Shown piece by piece: positions 18,551 through 27,013 of a DNA stretch of 49,246 bases. The DNA is taken from NCBI GenBank assembly GCA_934700385.1, contig CAKUXO010000011.1:1-49246 (forward strand). The letters are read 5' to 3'. Every line of letters starts with the position of its first letter. The first letter of the stretch is position 1. Origin of the DNA: an uncultured Candidatus Melainabacteria bacterium. GTDB lineage: Bacteria > Cyanobacteriota > Vampirovibrionia > Gastranaerophilales > Gastranaerophilaceae. A program made the position numbers and the translations under genes. The notes below the pieces were generated by a model. That model had not been told where the DNA came from and searched no databases. It worked only from the letters and a program-made list of their open reading frames with translations.

Positions 18551-19656
18551 CAAGAATAAAAGCATTAATTAAAAAAGAGTTTTTATCTATTTTTAAAGAC
18601 CCTAAAAATAGGGCGCTTGTTATCTTTCCGCCGATTATACAACTTTTTGTTTTTGCTAATGCAATAACCTTAGAAATTAAAAACATAGATATTTCTATTC
18701 TTGATTACTCTAAAACTTCTTCTTCAAGAGAGCTTATTGAGGGGTTTTCTAATTCAAGATGGTTTAGAAAAGTTAAATTTTCAAAAACCATTGAAAATTT
18801 GAAAGAAGATATTGATTTAAAAAATTCTCAACTTGGGATTATTATTCAAAATGATTTTGAAAAAAATATTAAAACAAATAAAACCGCAGAAATTCTTTTA
18901 ATAGCTGACGGCAGACAAACAAATTCAGCAGGGCTTGTTTTAGGATATGCAAATGAAATTATTTCTGATTATGATAAAAAATTAAAGGAAAATAAAAACA
19001 TTCAAACTCCCTCTATTAAAATAATTCAAAGAAATTGGTTTAACCCAAACATTGAATATAAATGGTTTTTAACGGTTAGTTTAATTGTTATGTTGGCGCT
19101 TGTTTTAAGTTTATTGTTATCTTCTCTTTCAATTTCATCTGAAAGAGAACTTGGAACTTTTAACCAGCTTTTAGTTAGCCCCCTATCTTATGATGAAATT
19201 TTATTTTCTAAAACAATCCCCCCTTTAATAACTGCTTTTATTTCAAGTATAATCATAACTTTAATTATTGCTTTTGGTTTTAGAGTGCCTTTTTTAGGTA
19301 ATATTTTTCTTTATTTAATTGCAACATTTATATCTTTATTTTCAATAATTGGAGTTGGGCTTTTTATTTCATCTTTAGCATATACTCAACAACAAGCGAT
19401 TTTAGGGGTTTTCATTTTTCAAACTCCGGCTGTTTTGTTATCTGGTTTTGTTTCACCTGTTGAAGATATGCCGTTATTTTTTCAATATATAAGCGCATTT
19501 AACCCTATAAGATATTTTATGTTAATTATTAAAGGAATTTATTTTAAAAATATGGACACTCTAACCGTTCTTAAAAATTTAATTCCTTTAATTTTAATTG
19601 CTTTTATAACGATTTTTGCTGCAAGATGGATGTTTAAAATAAAAAATAGGAATTAA
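18535..19656 (+). CDS. ABC-2 type exporter permease (second subunit)
   Basis: A 373-residue paralogue of the preceding permease: N-terminal helix (about 23-45), extracytoplasmic domain, then a C-terminal helix bundle beginning WFLTVSLIVMLALVLSLLLS and the coupling motif SERELGTFNQLLVSPLS. The start overlaps the upstream gene by 16 bp, where the ATG falls inside the codons of the previous C-terminus. Together with the ATPase, adaptor and TolC-like protein it completes a tripartite exporter. No regulator is adjacent. Confidence 0.92.
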   Translation: MQEKLTRIKALIKKEFLSIFKDPKNRALVIFPPIIQLFVFANAITLEIKNIDISILDYSKTSSSRELIEGFSNSRWFRKVKFSKTIENLKEDIDLKNSQLGIIIQNDFEKNIKTNKTAEILLIADGRQTNSAGLVLGYANEIISDYDKKLKENKNIQTPSIKIIQRNWFNPNIEYKWFLTVSLIVMLALVLSLLLSSLSISSERELGTFNQLLVSPLSYDEILFSKTIPPLITAFISSIIITLIIAFGFRVPFLGNIFLYLIATFISLFSIIGVGLFISSLAYTQQQAILGVFIFQTPAVLLSGFVSPVEDMPLFFQYISAFNPIRYFMLIIKGIYFKNMDTLTVLKNLIPLILIAFITIFAARWMFKIKNRN

Positions 19657-19738
19657 GGATTTTTTAAAATTAAACGAAAGTGGGTTATTTTATTTTCAAA
19701 ATTTGAAATAATGAAAAAGGAAAATAAAGGAGAAAAAT

Positions 19739-19957
19739 ATGTGTATTTTTAAATGGTTAACTTATACATTGGTTTTAATTGGCGCACTTAATTGGGGGCT
19801 TGTTGGCGCTTTCAATTTTGATTTAGTTGGCTTTTTATTTGGAGATATGAGTATTTTAACAAGGGGGATTTATTCTATTGTTGGCTTAAGCGCAATAGGA
19901 TATTTAGTTTTCTCTTTAAGAGAAAACCTAGAGTGTGCGCATCATTATGAATGTTAA
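19739..19957 (+). CDS. DUF378 small membrane protein
   Basis: 72 residues with two transmembrane helices (about 5-32 and 43-60). The signature WLTYTLVLIGALNWGLVG followed by FNFDLVGFLFG is that of the DUF378 (YuzA-like) family, of unknown function. A GGAGAAAA site precedes the ATG. The Cys/His-containing tail (CAHHYEC) extends past the usual family end. A strong terminator follows, so this is its own unit or the tail of the exporter operon, 82 bp upstream. Confidence 0.88.
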   Translation: MCIFKWLTYTLVLIGALNWGLVGAFNFDLVGFLFGDMSILTRGIYSIVGLSAIGYLVFSLRENLECAHHYEC

Positions 19958-19964
19958 AAGTTTG

Positions 19965-19993
19965 AAAGGTGATGAATTTCATCACCTTTTTTG
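19965..19993 (+). terminator. Intrinsic terminator after the DUF378 gene
   Basis: Ten paired bases (AAAGGTGATG with CATCACCTTT) around a five-base loop, followed by a T-run. It is the clearest rho-independent terminator in the window. Confidence 0.85.
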
Positions 19994-20025
19994 TTAGAAT
20001 AAATTAAAAAGTGTTGGGGTTAAAA

Positions 20026-21075
20026 ATGAATAGCGTTTTTTCAAAAAAGATTGATTTATTAAAGGCTTTTGCAATTTTAATTGTTGTTTCAGGACACTTA
20101 GAATTTTCTTTAATTCCTATGTTTCCGCCATATTCTTTTCAGGTGATGATTTTTTTCTTTGTTGCAGGCATGTTGTTTAATCCAAAATATAACTTTATTG
20201 AATACTTTAAAAGACGTTTTAAAAGCCTTTTAAATCCATATATCTTATATGCTATTTTCTATTTAATCTTAACTATTTTAATTACTCCTTTAGTGGGGAA
20301 ATTTTGGGGTATGCCTATAACAATAAAAAATGAGTTTTTAATGCCATTTTTAACAGGACATCAACTAGATTTAATTTCTCCTTTGTGGTTTGTGCCTTGT
20401 TTATTTATTACTTTAATGTTTTATAAAATATTTTCTTATTTCAAATTTTCAAAATATTTAAAACTTGGGTTTTATTTTATTTTGTCTTTACTTGCAATAC
20501 ATTTTCAAAAATATGCGCAAGATATAAATTTTTTGTGGCTTTTTAGAACGATGTTTGCCCTTTTCTTTGTTGAATTAGGATATTTTTATAGAAATAATAT
20601 TGTTGATAAAATAAATATTTTCACGCCTAAAATTTTATCTTTTGTTTTAATTTTACAAAGTGTTTTGTGGTTAACAAATAAAGATTTTACACCGCAAGAT
20701 GGCGTGGGGCTTCATTTTCTTCTTGTTTGGGGACAATATAATAACCCGATTGTGCCTATTTTAACAAGTTTAAGCGGAATTTATATCACATTATTTTTAA
20801 TTGAAATTTTATTTGAAAAAATTAAAGATTGGAGTTACTTACAAAAAATCGGTAAAAACAGCTATCACATAATGGCTAATCATTTACTTATATTCAATAT
20901 AATAACCTATTCATTTTTAGCTTTAAAAGGAATTGATTTTGGGGTTAGAAATTCTATGGATATTTATTGGTTTTATTTTCCTCTTAAAACAACTTATTTT
21001 TACTTTGTTGTGGGGGTTATATCTACTACTTATATTGGTGAAGTGTTGAGCGCTTTAAAGAAAAATAAAACATAA
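20026..21075 (+). CDS. Acyltransferase family 3 membrane protein
   Basis: A 349-residue polytopic protein with about ten hydrophobic helices. The N-terminus (IDLLKAFAILIVVSGHLEF) carries the histidine conserved in acyltransferase-3/OafA-type enzymes, and SPLWFVPCLFITLMF matches the later WF-containing segment of the family. Such proteins transfer acetyl or similar groups to surface sugars. The chosen ATG lies after GGGGTT; an in-frame GTG at 20011 is less likely. No polysaccharide genes are adjacent, so the acceptor is unknown. Confidence 0.85.
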   Translation: MNSVFSKKIDLLKAFAILIVVSGHLEFSLIPMFPPYSFQVMIFFFVAGMLFNPKYNFIEYFKRRFKSLLNPYILYAIFYLILTILITPLVGKFWGMPITIKNEFLMPFLTGHQLDLISPLWFVPCLFITLMFYKIFSYFKFSKYLKLGFYFILSLLAIHFQKYAQDINFLWLFRTMFALFFVELGYFYRNNIVDKINIFTPKILSFVLILQSVLWLTNKDFTPQDGVGLHFLLVWGQYNNPIVPILTSLSGIYITLFLIEILFEKIKDWSYLQKIGKNSYHIMANHLLIFNIITYSFLALKGIDFGVRNSMDIYWFYFPLKTTYFYFVVGVISTTYIGEVLSALKKNKT

Positions 21076-21088
21076 AATCAGCTTAAGT

Positions 21089-21820
21089 TTAAGAATTTGT
21101 TGATTTCAAAAATTCTTTAATTTTTTCAATGGCAACATCTTCACTAACTCCATTATAATTAGGATTGGCATTTCCCCAAAGGGCAAGAGCAGTTTTAATA
21201 TTTTCATATTTTTCACAAGGATAGATGTTATTATAATTATCATCAACAAAAAATGCTTTTTGATAATTATTTTTCTTCATATATTCATCCATAAAATCGG
21301 CTTTTGAGGGGTAATTATCTAAAACATCTCTTGCAAAAATTTTATTTTCATCAAAATTAAAATCGTAAGTCTTAAATCTTTTGATAATAGAAGATTTATT
21401 TTTCTTTGTTACAATAACGACGTCTTTAAAACCGTTTTCATAAAGTTTTTTAATTTCAAAGAAGAAATTATAGGGGGTTTCTAATTTTTCCCAAAAATCA
21501 TAATGATTTAAAATTAATTCTTTTCTTAAATTTAAAAAATTAGAACAATATTCTTCTTCTTTTTTTAAATCTCTTGTTTTAATTGCATTTTCAAAATCAG
21601 ACACAATATCATAAGACCCTTTAAAAATAAGAGGGTTGTAATAATAAAACATCCAAATATTATAAATTAAATATTTAAAATGAGAATATTTTTCATATTC
21701 TTTTTGATTAATTTCTTGAAAATAATCAACACCACAAGAAATGTATCTATTAACAAGATACACTTCTTTAATAGTATCAAATAAAACACCGTCAAAATCT
21801 AAAAATAAAACTTTTTTCAT
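21089..21820 (-). CDS. HAD-superfamily hydrolase-like protein
   Basis: 243 residues. Motif I DFDGVLFDT (7-15) contains the nucleophile and acid aspartates. Motif II is VTKK near 138 (T), a lysine follows in the KAD region, and motif III is FVDDNYNNI near 194. This pattern fits a small HAD phosphatase with an inserted helical cap of about 100 residues. The substrate is unknown. It lies alone between a convergent acyltransferase gene and a short orphan frame on the same strand. Confidence 0.82.
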   Translation of the reverse strand: MKKVLFLDFDGVLFDTIKEVYLVNRYISCGVDYFQEINQKEYEKYSHFKYLIYNIWMFYYYNPLIFKGSYDIVSDFENAIKTRDLKKEEEYCSNFLNLRKELILNHYDFWEKLETPYNFFFEIKKLYENGFKDVVIVTKKNKSSIIKRFKTYDFNFDENKIFARDVLDNYPSKADFMDEYMKKNNYQKAFFVDDNYNNIYPCEKYENIKTALALWGNANPNYNGVSEDVAIEKIKEFLKSTNS

Positions 21821-21844
21821 AGAACAATTTTATCAAAAAAATTG

Positions 21845-22000
21845 TTAAGCGCTAAATTTTTTCTTAGCTAAAGTTTCATGTAATTGAGATTTAATTTTTT
21901 TAGCTAATTCTTGCAATCGAAAATTGTAATATTCTGAATCCAATGATTTTATTTGTTTCGAGATTTCGTCATAACTGTCTAGTTGTCTGTCAATTTCCAT
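21845..22000 (-). CDS. Small coiled-coil-like protein (51 residues)
   Basis: A complete small frame begins MEIDRQLDSYDEISKQI and ends LAKKKFSA. It is highly charged with heptad-like spacing, predicted as one or two helices and lacking a membrane segment. A GGGG stretch sits six bases before the ATG as a possible ribosome site. Codon use resembles the neighbours. Not recognised. Its position in an otherwise empty gap between the HAD and DUF4145 genes supports it moderately. Confidence 0.5.
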   Translation of the reverse strand: MEIDRQLDSYDEISKQIKSLDSEYYNFRLQELAKKIKSQLHETLAKKKFSA

Positions 22001-22080
22001 AAAAACCCCATCTAATCCTATACTTCATAACATTAATTTATATAATAATAAAGTATTTTTTTTCAAAAAAATTGCCAAAA

Positions 22081-22935
22081 TTAGAAGAAAAATATCATTT
22101 TTGTTAAAAAATATAAAGATATAATTGTAAAAATTAAAAATAAAATTATTTTTCTTTGTTTCTTTTTTTGGGTTTCAAGGCTTTTTAGCTCTTTTTTTGT
22201 GGGTTTTTTCTTTTGTTTTCTTTCAGGTTTATTAATGTTTTCTTTTAAATTTTTTCTTGTTTGTTTAATTTTTTCTTTAATTTGTTTTTGTTTTTCGGTC
22301 GGTTCTTTCTTTTTTCTTGGTTTTTTAGCTTCCTTAGCGCTTTTTTTATATTTTGAAGTGTTTTCAATGAAGTTTCTATCTTTTAAACCATCTTCTTTTT
22401 CTTTTGGCGCTTGGTTAAATTCACCTTGTTTTTGATTTAAAAGGGCTTCTTTTTGATTAATTTCTTCTTGCGCTAAACTTAAATATTTATCTATCAACTT
22501 AACCTCATCTTTAGGTTTTTGAGTAATCAAAAGTGTTTCATCAAATTGAAGTTTATTAATTTCTTCATCTTTTGTTTTTAAATAAACATAGCTAAGCGCC
22601 ACTTCAAAAGCTCTTTTAATGGCTTCAAGGGCGTCTGTGGGTTTGCAATCTTCCCCATGGGCGCAGGCGTTTCCTTGTTTTTTAATGAAAAATAAATCTT
22701 CAATAAATTCGCTATCTCTTGTTGTTTTAATTTTATCTTTTAAACAATTTAAAACGTCATCAAAAGTCATTTCTTTTGATTGAGTTCCATATATTTTTTT
22801 AGCCAATTTTTCGGCAAAAATTCTTGCTTGAACGCTGGATTGATTAAAATATCCATCTCGAAAAAGTTTTTGAGAATCTTCAATGATAGAAAAAAGCTCT
22901 TTGTCGGTTTCTTTTAAAAAATCAAAATTATCCAT
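22081..22935 (-). CDS. DUF4145-like protein with Lys-rich linker and C-terminal membrane anchor
   Basis: 284 residues. The N-terminal 110 resemble DUF4145 (NQSSVQARIFAEKLAKKIYG, then GNACAHG near 91), a domain also found attached to restriction subunits and other systems. Residues about 140-260 form a charged coiled coil extremely rich in lysine, and the last 20 are a hydrophobic anchor (IILFLIFTIISLYFLTKMIFFF). The start overlaps the aroA end by 8 bp, so it is co-translated with speE and aroA. Function is unknown. A tail-anchored, cationic topology is inferred. Confidence 0.75.
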   Translation of the reverse strand: MDNFDFLKETDKELFSIIEDSQKLFRDGYFNQSSVQARIFAEKLAKKIYGTQSKEMTFDDVLNCLKDKIKTTRDSEFIEDLFFIKKQGNACAHGEDCKPTDALEAIKRAFEVALSYVYLKTKDEEINKLQFDETLLITQKPKDEVKLIDKYLSLAQEEINQKEALLNQKQGEFNQAPKEKEDGLKDRNFIENTSKYKKSAKEAKKPRKKKEPTEKQKQIKEKIKQTRKNLKENINKPERKQKKKPTKKELKSLETQKKKQRKIILFLIFTIISLYFLTKMIFFF

Positions 22936-24235
22936 TATAACCTAAACTTTTAACTAAATTTAAAAACTCTGGAAAAGATGTGTTAATGCAATCAAAACCT
23001 TTGATTTTTGTGGTTTTTTCATTGATTAAAGATAAAACAAAATAGCTCATCGCAAGTCTGTGATCTAAAAATGTTTCAAGAGTTACATCTTTAGAAATTT
23101 TATCTTTTCCATTGATAATAAAACCGTCTTCTTTTTCAATTATATCAACATCAAATTCCTTAAATGCTTCAACAATTGTTTTAATTCTATCTGATTCTTT
23201 ATTCCTTAAATCTTTTGCGTCTTTAATTATGCTCTGACCTTTAGCGCAAGCTGCTAAAACAGCTAGAATAGGTATTTCATCAATTAAACGAGGAATTAAA
23301 GCCCCCTCAATTTTAAAAGGTTTAATTTCTTTTGTATAAGAAACTAAAATATCTGCCACTTTTTCATTAGAAATAAATCTTTCGTTCTTTAATTCAAAAT
23401 TAATCTTTGCTTGCTTAAAAACATCTAAAATACCCGAACGAGTTGGATTTATTCCTACATTTTTAATTAAAATTTTAGAATTAGGTACAATTGCCCCAGC
23501 CACCATAAAAAATGCCGCAGAAGAAATATCCCCAACGACTTCAAGGTCTTTAGGTATTAATGAAGATTTTTTAATTTTAACAAAAAATCCTTTTTCATCT
23601 TGCCCTGTTTGAATATTCGCCCCTAGATATTCAAGCATTATTTCGCTATGGTTTCTTGATAAAACGTTTTCATATAAAACTGTTTCACCTTCAGCATTTA
23701 ACCCTGCTAACATTAAACAACTTTTAACTTGAGCAGAGGGGATTTTTGAAAAATATTCAATTCCTTTTAATTTTCTTCCTTCAATTTTAATTGGAAGTTT
23801 ATTTTCATTTGAAGCAATTTTAGCGCCCATTAATTCTAACGGTTCAATTACTCTTTTCATTGGGCGTTTTGAAAGGCTTTTATCTCCAATTAAAGTTGAA
23901 GTTAAATTTAACCCAGCTAACATACCCACCAACAACCTTGTGGTAGTACCAGAGTTTCCACAATCAAAGGTTAAATGGGTGTTTTCAACAAAACCATTTG
24001 AACTATCTGAAATTAAATCTCTTTCATTAAGCCAAGTGTATTTTACCCCTAGTTTTTCAAAAATTTTCAAGGTTGAAAGGCAATCTGCCCCAAGAGAAAG
24101 ATTTTTAATTTTGATTTTACCTTTTGTTAAAGCGCCAAAAATAAGGCTTCTATGAGAAATTGATTTATCGGGCGGAATTGTAATCTCGCCCGATAAAGGA
24201 TTATTTATTTTTTTTGTTTCTAAAAGATTATCCAT
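22928..24235 (-). CDS. aroA: 3-phosphoshikimate 1-carboxyvinyltransferase (EPSP synthase)
   Basis: Sixth enzyme of the shikimate pathway, joining shikimate-3-phosphate and phosphoenolpyruvate. The 435-residue protein shows PPDKSISHRS near 21-30 with the catalytic lysine, GNSGTTTRLL near 93, LSKRPMKR near 121, and the C-terminal DHRLAMS. The variant of the glycine/alanine loop is GNSGTTTR, as in class II-type enzymes. It overlaps speE by 8 bp upstream and the DUF4145 gene by 8 bp downstream. It is a metabolic gene of normal length. Confidence 0.96.
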   Translation of the reverse strand: MDNLLETKKINNPLSGEITIPPDKSISHRSLIFGALTKGKIKIKNLSLGADCLSTLKIFEKLGVKYTWLNERDLISDSSNGFVENTHLTFDCGNSGTTTRLLVGMLAGLNLTSTLIGDKSLSKRPMKRVIEPLELMGAKIASNENKLPIKIEGRKLKGIEYFSKIPSAQVKSCLMLAGLNAEGETVLYENVLSRNHSEIMLEYLGANIQTGQDEKGFFVKIKKSSLIPKDLEVVGDISSAAFFMVAGAIVPNSKILIKNVGINPTRSGILDVFKQAKINFELKNERFISNEKVADILVSYTKEIKPFKIEGALIPRLIDEIPILAVLAACAKGQSIIKDAKDLRNKESDRIKTIVEAFKEFDVDIIEKEDGFIINGKDKISKDVTLETFLDHRLAMSYFVLSLINEKTTKIKGFDCINTSFPEFLNLVKSLGYNG

Positions 24236-25079
24236 TTGCTAATTCTTTTACAAAGTTTGGTACGCAAAATACCGCTTGGTGCAGTTGCCTATTATATATT
24301 TTACAAGTTGAAGAAATTTCATTAGCTCTTGCTTCATCAATTTTTGTATAATCAAGAGGAATTTCAACATCATCAGAACAAAAGCCCCAAGACCAATATC
24401 CCCCTGGGTATGTTGGCATAGGTCCGCAGTATGGTGCAACATTTTTAAACACTTTTCTTAAAAGCGCATAAGTTTTTCTCATGTTTTCACTTTGAGCAAA
24501 AGGTCCTTCTGTTTGAGGAACAACAATACCGCCTTTTTTAAGAGCTTTTTTAACATTGTTATAAAATTCTGTGTTGAATAAGCCTTCCCCAGGGCCAATT
24601 GGGTCTGTTGAATCGATTAAAACAACGTCATATTCATCTGTTTTATTTTTGATAAAATCAATTGCATCTTGAACTAAAACAGAAACTTTTGGATTATTTA
24701 ATTCACAAGCAACGCTTGGGAAGAATTTTTTAGAGGCTTCAATAACAACTCCATCAATTTCAACCATATCAATATGCTTAACGCTTTTGTGTTTTAAAAG
24801 TTCTCTAACGGTTCCGCCGTCGCCACCGCCAATAACTAAAACATTTTCAGGGTTTTTATGAGTTAACATAGGAATATGAACTATCATTTCATGATAGAAA
24901 AATTCATCTCTTTCTGTAACCATCATTAACCCGTCAAGAGTTAAAACATTTCCAAAAGCACGAGATGAAAAAACATCTGTTCTTTGATATTCAGATGTTT
25001 CGCTATAAAGGTCTTTATCCTTTTCTATAGCTATTCCAAAGCCTTCTGGGGTTATTTCATGATATAATTCTTTAGACAT
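24228..25079 (-). CDS. speE: Spermidine synthase (polyamine aminopropyltransferase)
   Basis: Transfers the aminopropyl group from decarboxylated S-adenosylmethionine to putrescine. The 283-residue protein has the nucleotide-binding VIGGGDGGTVRELLKH near 85-100, the acidic DMVEIDG, the catalytic DSTDPIGPGEGLF near 158, and PTYPGGYWSWGF near the C-terminus. An AAAGGAAAT ribosome site precedes the ATG. It heads the speE-aroA-DUF4145 operon and is divergent from the small orphan at 25152. Confidence 0.96.
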   Translation of the reverse strand: MSKELYHEITPEGFGIAIEKDKDLYSETSEYQRTDVFSSRAFGNVLTLDGLMMVTERDEFFYHEMIVHIPMLTHKNPENVLVIGGGDGGTVRELLKHKSVKHIDMVEIDGVVIEASKKFFPSVACELNNPKVSVLVQDAIDFIKNKTDEYDVVLIDSTDPIGPGEGLFNTEFYNNVKKALKKGGIVVPQTEGPFAQSENMRKTYALLRKVFKNVAPYCGPMPTYPGGYWSWGFCSDDVEIPLDYTKIDEARANEISSTCKIYNRQLHQAVFCVPNFVKELANG

Positions 25080-25115
25080 TTTATTTCCTTTATTTAACTT
25101 AAAAACTTTTTTAAT

Positions 25116-25144
25116 TATACAAAAAAAATAAAATTTGATATAAT
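25116..25144 (+). promoter_or_regulatory. Promoter with possible leaderless start
   Basis: TATACA (25116-25121), a 17-bp spacer and a consensus TATAAT (25139-25144). The ATG of the next gene begins only eight bases after the -10, and no Shine-Dalgarno is present. Confidence 0.5.
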
Positions 25145-25151
25145 TAATTTA

Positions 25152-25430
25152 ATGATTAGCAAAAATAAAATTTTAGATTCATTTGAAGAATTTGTTGCCG
25201 TGCCTTTATCAATTTTGAAACAAAGGATTATTCAAATTACGGGCTTCAAGTCTGATTTTGTGTCCTCAAAATCAATTGATGTTGAACTAACAGATGACGC
25301 TATTCATATCAACTGTATTAATAACGAAAGCGCTTATAATCTTTTAAGCAGCGTTATATATAAAAAGCAGATGATTAAAAAACAAAAACTTCAAGAAGAA
25401 AAAGAAAATAAAGAAAAAATTTCCGCTTAA
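25152..25430 (+). CDS. Orphan protein coupled to engB (92 residues)
   Basis: Not recognised. It is a small mixed alpha/beta protein (DSFEEFVAVPLSILKQRII; SIDVELTDDAIHINCINNESAYNLLSSVIY) with a charged C-terminal helix (KKQKLQEEKENKEK). No signal or membrane segment. The stop lies one base before the engB ATG, so the two are co-translated, hinting at a role near ribosome assembly or simply at shared expression (inference). The promoter sits so close that the message is probably leaderless. Confidence 0.75.
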   Translation: MISKNKILDSFEEFVAVPLSILKQRIIQITGFKSDFVSSKSIDVELTDDAIHINCINNESAYNLLSSVIYKKQMIKKQKLQEEKENKEKISA

Positions 25431-25431
25431 A

Positions 25432-26016
25432 ATGAAAATAAAAAATGCAAAATTTTTAATAAGTTCACCAAATCTTAAACTCTGCCCCGAGCTTAACATG
25501 CCTGAGTTTGCGCTTTTAGGGCGCTCAAATGTTGGAAAATCAACTTTTATTAATACCTTAACAAATAGATTAAAACTTGCAAAAACTTCAAATACCCCAG
25601 GAAAAACCCGTCTTATCAATCTTTTTGAAATAACAACAGATAAAACACCTTTTATTTTAGCGGATTTACCAGGGTATGGTTATGCTAAGGTTTCAAAAAG
25701 TGAACAGGCAAGCTGGCAAAAAAATCTTGAAGAATATTTATTAAAAAGAAATTTAATTTCAACAATTCAATTTATTGACGCTCGCCACGACATTCAAAAA
25801 AATGACCTTTTAATGCACGAATGGCTGCAATATAATAAAATTCCTTGTATCAATATTTTAACAAAATGCGATTATATTTCTAAAAATGAAATCTCTAAAA
25901 AAATCTCAAAAGTTCAAAAAGAATTTCAAAATTTAACCTTGGCATTTTCTTCAAAAGATAAATTTTATGTTGATAAAGTTTTATCTACAATTGAAAACTT
26001 AATTAATCAATCATAA
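25432..26016 (+). CDS. engB: Ribosome biogenesis GTP-binding protein EngB/YsxC
   Basis: A TRAFAC GTPase needed for large-subunit maturation. The 194-residue protein has G1 GRSNVGKST near 30, G2/switch I TPGKTR with the conserved threonines near 57, G3 DLPGYGYAK near 79, G4 TKCD near 144 and a G5-like SS(K) near 175. Length is typical of the family. It immediately follows a small orphan frame and converges with a secreted-protein gene, overlapping 10 bp at the 3' end. Confidence 0.96.
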   Translation: MKIKNAKFLISSPNLKLCPELNMPEFALLGRSNVGKSTFINTLTNRLKLAKTSNTPGKTRLINLFEITTDKTPFILADLPGYGYAKVSKSEQASWQKNLEEYLLKRNLISTIQFIDARHDIQKNDLLMHEWLQYNKIPCINILTKCDYISKNEISKKISKVQKEFQNLTLAFSSKDKFYVDKVLSTIENLINQS

Positions 26017-26534
26017 ATAATTGTAACGCCTGTTCTGCCGCCAATTCCGCCCATGGTTTTATAATATTTTCCATTACTTTTGTAATAGGTGTCTTTTCCT
26101 TGTGGCATTGAATAAAGCTCTGTTGTGCAATTTGATGAGGGCTTTTGTTTAGGCATTAAATCATCATTATCTGAATTAATAATTTGTTCATAGCTATCAT
26201 TATCAATAGGCACGCTATAGCCTGATAAAGCGCCATTTTGTTTTTTTGGCTTGAAGATAGAAATGTTGTTAAAATATGCGTTTTGTAAACGTTTAAGTTG
26301 AATTAAACGAAACAAACCTCTGTCTAATCTTCTTTGATTAATTAAATAATTTTGATTGTAACCATAAGGGCTTAAATATCTATAAGCATTTTGACAAGCG
26401 CATGGTGCAACATAATTTCTTTGATAAGTTGGATAATAAGCGCCACTTTGCCTTTGAAGATAAATTTTTTCATAAGCAAAGGCATTTTGTGCGAAGAATA
26501 AAATTAAAGTTAAGATAATAAATTGTTTTTTCAT
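26007..26534 (-). CDS. Secreted Tyr/Asn-rich orphan protein
   Basis: 175 residues with a clear signal peptide (MKKQFIILTLILFFAQNAFA, cleavage before YEK). The mature part is rich in tyrosine, asparagine and glutamine, has a close cysteine pair (APCACQ) and one later cysteine, and ends with a glycine-rich stretch (TMGGIGGRTGVTIIYD). No family is recognised. A periplasmic or surface location is inferred. It converges on engB and has the palindromic island behind it. Confidence 0.75.
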   Translation of the reverse strand: MKKQFIILTLILFFAQNAFAYEKIYLQRQSGAYYPTYQRNYVAPCACQNAYRYLSPYGYNQNYLINQRRLDRGLFRLIQLKRLQNAYFNNISIFKPKKQNGALSGYSVPIDNDSYEQIINSDNDDLMPKQKPSSNCTTELYSMPQGKDTYYKSNGKYYKTMGGIGGRTGVTIIYD

Positions 26535-26777
26535 ATTTAAAAGATAAGTTGATTTTTTGAAAAAACAATCGGTATTTTGGGTATAGATGAAAGAGGGGTT
26601 TGTATAAAATAATTAAAATTTATCTATAAAAAACTAAAGTTTTTGTTCACTTTGCACTCTGTGTCCGTTTCCCTAAGGCTCATTCTTCGCCAAGGGCAAC
26701 GTAATCTTTTTGTTCAATCGCCAACGCAAAAAGAAAAAGTGAACCGAAAAAGAAAAACGCGGCTCGCACCCTTTCGA

Positions 26778-26939
26778 GTGTCAACATTTCAAAATTAAAC
26801 TCTTGAATGAAATAAATTGTAGTAAGTTTAGCACCTTAAACAAAGGGTGTGTTAATACTATAGATTAATGTATAAGCGCATAAACTTACTACATATTTCA
26901 TTTTCGTATGAGTTAAATTTTGAAATTGCTTGTGGACAC
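26778..26939. repeat. 162-bp imperfect palindrome
   Basis: Outer arms begin GTGTC (26778-26782) and end GACAC (26935-26939). TTTCAAAATTAAACTC pairs with GAGTTAAATTTTGAAA. The inner arms GTAGTAAGTTTA (26819-26830) and TAAACTTACTAC (26881-26892) are perfect over 12 bp. The roughly 50-base centre holds a smaller CACC/GGTG pairing. No frame crosses it. It may be a MITE-like element. Confidence 0.65.
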
Positions 26940-26953
26940 AGTCTATACATTAA

Positions 26954-26986
26954 TATAGAATTCTGAAACAAATTCAGAATTCTATA
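26954..26986. terminator. Perfect 14-bp hairpin downstream of the 27.0 kb gene
   Basis: TATAGAATTCTGAA (26954-26967) pairs fully with TTCAGAATTCTATA (26973-26986) around a five-base loop. It lies 28 bp after the stop of the minus-strand gene at 27014. No T-run follows on that strand, so termination is uncertain; a repeat-borne or RNA-stabilising hairpin is equally possible. Confidence 0.5.
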
Positions 26987-27013
26987 AGTTATCATCATAA
27001 ATAAAGATTTTGA

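Larger units (their letters stand above)
26535..27013. other. Non-coding palindrome-rich island
   Basis: A 479-bp gap without a convincing gene. The segment 26640-26770 is less AT-rich than its surroundings and holds a 9-bp inverted pair (GTTCACTTT at 26645 with AAAGTGAAC at 26736). A larger imperfect palindrome follows (26778-26939), then a perfect hairpin (26954-26986). CTGTGTCC near 26659 also recurs inverted at 26934. The layout suggests one or more dispersed palindromic elements or a structured RNA; no tRNA or known RNA was recognised. Confidence 0.55.

Noticed and set aside
26535..27013. CRISPR array or tRNA in the largest internal gap
   Set aside because: No regularly spaced direct repeats, and no cloverleaf with TTC-type T-loop could be found; the symmetry is inverted, not direct.
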